DNA from: Candidatus Methylobacter favarea
Lineage (GTDB): Bacteria > Pseudomonadota > Gammaproteobacteria > Methylococcales > Methylomonadaceae
DNA: 36,133 nucleotides
Reading direction: 5' to 3'
Assembly: GCF_902806695.1 (NCBI RefSeq)
Contig: NZ_CADCXN010000070.1
Coordinates: 1 to 36,133, forward strand
The notes beneath the pieces are model-generated. The model did no database searches. It saw only the letters and a list, made by a program, of their open reading frames with translations, and was not told the origin of the DNA. Position 1 is the first letter of the stretch. Every line of letters begins with the position of its first letter. The position numbers and the translations under genes were made by a program. This document shows, piece by piece, positions 33,421-36,133 of the stretch.

Positions 33421-35394
33421 TTATCGATAAGCATCGGAAAGCTGGTTCTTAGGCGGCTTTCGGTCCTCCTGCCACAGTAGATCGCCAATTTCACACTGCG
33501 GTATAAAACCGAATACCGCATCCTTTAAAATATTTCTCACCCGTTCAAAATCGTCATTTTTCGCCGCCTGCTCTAATATCCTCAGCATTTTTTCCAGATT
33601 AGCCCATGGAATAATATGCTCTTGCGCCCGCAGAATTCTTGCATGACCTGTCTGCGATACATTATCGCCAATCAGAAGTTCTTCATACAGCTTTTCACCC
33701 GGTCTCAAACCCGTATAGCTAATCTCGATATCGCCGGACGGATGCTCTGCATCCTTTATTTCCAAGCCGCTCAAATGCACCATTCTTTTTGCCAAGTCAA
33801 CTATCGCAATCGGCTCGCCCATATCCAGCACAAATACGTCGCCGCCTTGTCCCATAGCGCCTGCCTGGATAACCAGCTGTGAGGCTTCGGGTATGGTCAT
33901 GAAATAGCGAATAATGCGCGCATCGGTAACGGTAATGGGGCCGCCTCTGGCTATCTGCTCCCTGAACAATGGCACCACAGAGCCGGACGACCCCAATACA
34001 TTCCCGAACCGGACCATAGTGAAGCGGGTATGATGTTTCTTTCTGCTGTCCAGGCTCAGCCCTTGCAAGATTAATTCTGCGAAGCGCTTGGTTGCGCCCA
34101 TGGTATTTGTAGGCCTGACTGCTTTATCCGTGGAAATTAACACAAAGGTATCAACTTTCGCATTCATTGCCGCTTGCGCTGCATAAAGAGTTCCAAAGAT
34201 ATTATTCCAGATAGCTTCGCCAGGGTTTTTTTCCACCATCGGAACATGTTTATAAGCCGCTGTATGGTAAATTGTTTTTACATTAAAAGTTGTACATACT
34301 TTTTCAAGGCGATCAGCATTTGTAACAGAACCCAATATGGGAATAACATTTATTTTCTGGGAATTGCGTATTTTAGTTAACAGATAGTTTAATTCTTTTT
34401 CTATGGCATAAAGTGAAAACTCACTTAATTCAAAAAGAATCAGCGCCTTCGGCTGCAGCTGAATTATCTGCCGGCAAAGCTCGGATCCAATGGAGCCGCC
34501 AGCTCCAGTCACCATTATGACTTTACCGGTAATGTTTGCGCGTAGCAATGTTTCATCGGGTGCAACAGGATCCCGGCCCAGAAGATCTGCAATATCCACT
34601 TCCTGGAGCGTATCAAAGGTTACTTTGCCCTGGGCAATATCAGACAAGCCGGGCATTGACATAACATGAACGGAATAGGGCTCCAGCTGGCCGATAAGCT
34701 CACTTTTACGTGCTCGGGTCGCGGACGGAATAGCCAGCAGAATATCTGAAACCTGATGCCGTTGTATCAAATAGGTCAAAGAGCTGAATGGATAAATTCG
34801 CAGGCCGTTGACTTTCTGTTTGTGCAAAGACACATCATCGTCAATAAAAGCGACCGGCCGGTATTCACGTCCATGTCCCAAGGCAGAAGCCAACTGCACC
34901 CCTGCACTGCCGGCTCCATAAATCACTACATTTTTTTTTCGATTGCCTATTGCGCTCCGGCTTAAGCGGGAATATATATCCCCTAACCACCAGCGCGCCA
35001 AAAAACGGCTGCTGCCGACAAGCAGCATCATATTAAGCCAGTTTAAGGGGGGAACAGTTCTTGGAATCCCTTTAATACCAGACTGATAGACGACAACTGC
35101 AAACATAAGCGCATACAGGGTCGCTGCCTGAATAATTGTCCATAAGGCGCGTACTTCTATATAACGAATAATCGCCCTGTACAGGCCCATCTTGATAAAG
35201 ACAGGCACGGTGATAAGCGGTGCCGCCGCAAATAAATACCACTCATCGCCCTTAGGCATATACAGCTCACCAAGCCGCAAGGAAAAAGCAGCCCATAGCG
35301 CAAATACGGCAAAAAAAATATCAGCCGTGATCAGAATAACTGTTTTTATGCGCCTGGAAAGATTTATAAGCCAGTAAGCTAATTGTATTCCCAT
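33421..35394 (-). CDS. Nucleoside-diphosphate sugar 4,6-dehydratase, WbpM/FlaA1-type polysaccharide biosynthesis protein
   Basis: This 657-residue inner-membrane protein has four N-terminal membrane helices (residues about 15-130), then a nucleotide-binding domain (VVIYGAGSAGVQLASAL). The catalytic SDR domain follows from about residue 290 (VIMVTGAGGSIGSELCRQI). The active site shows LISTDKAVRPTNTMGATKR with Ser, Met and Lys; Met in place of Tyr is the mark of the large WbpM/CapD/PglF group. Such enzymes make UDP-4-keto-6-deoxy sugars for O-antigen or capsule from UDP-GlcNAc. Its start overlaps the stop of the preceding glycosyltransferase by one base (TAATG). Confidence 0.93.
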   Translation of the reverse strand: MGIQLAYWLINLSRRIKTVILITADIFFAVFALWAAFSLRLGELYMPKGDEWYLFAAAPLITVPVFIKMGLYRAIIRYIEVRALWTIIQAATLYALMFAVVVYQSGIKGIPRTVPPLNWLNMMLLVGSSRFLARWWLGDIYSRLSRSAIGNRKKNVVIYGAGSAGVQLASALGHGREYRPVAFIDDDVSLHKQKVNGLRIYPFSSLTYLIQRHQVSDILLAIPSATRARKSELIGQLEPYSVHVMSMPGLSDIAQGKVTFDTLQEVDIADLLGRDPVAPDETLLRANITGKVIMVTGAGGSIGSELCRQIIQLQPKALILFELSEFSLYAIEKELNYLLTKIRNSQKINVIPILGSVTNADRLEKVCTTFNVKTIYHTAAYKHVPMVEKNPGEAIWNNIFGTLYAAQAAMNAKVDTFVLISTDKAVRPTNTMGATKRFAELILQGLSLDSRKKHHTRFTMVRFGNVLGSSGSVVPLFREQIARGGPITVTDARIIRYFMTIPEASQLVIQAGAMGQGGDVFVLDMGEPIAIVDLAKRMVHLSGLEIKDAEHPSGDIEISYTGLRPGEKLYEELLIGDNVSQTGHARILRAQEHIIPWANLEKMLRILEQAAKNDDFERVRNILKDAVFGFIPQCEIGDLLWQEDRKPPKNQLSDAYR

Positions 35395-36133
35395 TACTCC
35401 CTTTCCCTTGCGCCAGCCCTGAAGTTAATAGCAAGCAGCATGAGCGGAGTATAAGCCAGCAACAGGCCCAGCACTCCCTCCAAAGCCCCACGACCCACCC
35501 CCAAGGCGATAGGCGTCAGCCAAAATATATTTATTGCGCCTGTGCCGAATGATACAGCCTTATGTGAACCATAGCGGCGGGCTGCATATTGATAGGCATG
35601 ACTGCAATGAGCTTCATAAATTTTTTCATGCCGCCATACGCGGCAAAACAATGTCCAGGTCGCATCCACAATAAACACACCCAACAAAATCAGCCAGCTC
35701 CAGAAAAGCTGCGAAGACAGCCATCCTGCCTGAATAGAAAAAATACCGAACACCAGGCCTAAAAAACCACTGCCGACATCGCCCATAAAAATTCTGGCCG
35801 GAGGAAAATTCCACAGCAGAAAACCGCCAACCGCCATGGCCAGCAATAAAACCTCTTTCCATAACTCTGCCGTTTCAGATCCTGAGCAGTACAACAACAC
35901 CGCACCCAGACAGACAGTTATCGCTTCAATTCCGGCAATCCCATCAATGCCATCCATAAAATTATACAGATTCAGCAGCCAGACCAGATAAAACACCCCC
36001 AGAACATATCCAGCCCAGCCCAGATCTAAAGGATGCCCAAAAAATGCTAACGGCGGAAACCCGCCCAACCAAAACAGCACCCACCCTGCGGCCATAAAAT
36101 GCGCCAATAATCGCCATCGCGCAGGAATATGGC
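35394..36133 (-). CDS. Family 4 glycosyltransferase (WecA/WbpL/MraY-like), cut by the window edge
   Basis: At least 246 residues are visible and the frame is still open at the window end, so the start lies outside. It is a polytopic membrane enzyme that moves a sugar-1-phosphate onto undecaprenyl phosphate to start a glycan. The family signatures are visible: LYNFMDGIDGIAGIEA (Mg-binding Asp residues), PPARIFMGDVGSGFLGL, and the cytoplasmic HEKIYEAHCSHAYQYAARRYG loop (HxH-type region). A TTG at 36105-36107 could be misread as a start, but homologous-looking sequence (RWRLLAHFMAAGW) continues upstream. It is coupled to the dehydratase after it and likely starts the O-antigen unit. Confidence 0.9.
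   Translation of the reverse strand, partial: HIPARWRLLAHFMAAGWVLFWLGGFPPLAFFGHPLDLGWAGYVLGVFYLVWLLNLYNFMDGIDGIAGIEAITVCLGAVLLYCSGSETAELWKEVLLLAMAVGGFLLWNFPPARIFMGDVGSGFLGLVFGIFSIQAGWLSSQLFWSWLILLGVFIVDATWTLFCRVWRHEKIYEAHCSHAYQYAARRYGSHKAVSFGTGAINIFWLTPIALGVGRGALEGVLGLLLAYTPLMLLAINFRAGARERE

Overview
The window looks like the chromosome of a gammaproteobacterial methanotroph (order Methylococcales). The main evidence is a formaldehyde-activating enzyme (fae) inside a cluster of archaeal-type genes for methanofuran/tetrahydromethanopterin (H4MPT) C1-carrier cofactors (about 240-5506). The other genes have typical gammaproteobacterial content and order (rpsU-yqeY-dnaG-rpoD-tRNA-Ile, tatABC, a his run, bioA-rsmE). 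The species assignment is inference, because no rRNA is present.

Layout. 1-239: edge of an IS110-family element and the 3' remnant of a gene it appears to interrupt. 240-5506: C1 cofactor island, with an MfnF-like ASKHA protein, an MfnD-like ATP-grasp ligase, a divergent HisA-like protein, fae, a CitG-like protein and a RimK-type ligase. 5847-6849: two overlapping genes I do not recognise (a membrane-anchored protein and a coiled-coil protein). 6901-7354: a decayed TauE/SafE transporter. 7498-9299: cca and yajQ. 9315-12305 (minus): bioA-rsmE-CPBP protease. 12400-15858 (minus): metK-ahcY and metF, the S-adenosylmethionine cycle. 15927-20346 (minus): rpsU-yqeY-dnaG-rpoD-tRNA-Ile(CAU), the macromolecular-synthesis operon. 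20448-23711: tsaD, plsY, folB-folK and a pteridine-reductase-like SDR. 23781-28676 (minus): hisB-hisH-hisA-hisF-hisI-hisE-tatA-tatB-tatC. 29056-32763 (minus): typA, a rhodanese and a LysR regulator. 33421-36133 (minus): start of a surface polysaccharide locus, with a family 4 glycosyltransferase (cut by the window edge) and a WbpM/FlaA1-type sugar dehydratase.

How the genes fit together. Fae condenses formaldehyde with H4MPT, and the surrounding ligases and unusual enzymes probably build or modify H4MPT and methylofuran. Folate genes (folB, folK, pteridine reductase) supply the parallel pterin carrier, and metF-metK-ahcY link C1 units to methionine and SAM.

The most interesting non-standard items are: a probable small RNA at about 33276-33410, with a sigma70-like promoter, a stem-loop displaying a CCCTCC loop and a strong terminator; the HisA paralogue that has lost one of its two phosphate-binding loops; the unrecognised two-gene operon; and a plus-strand terminator with nearby inverted repeats in the hisB-typA gap that implies an unannotated transcript. 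I see no CRISPR array, prophage or defence island.
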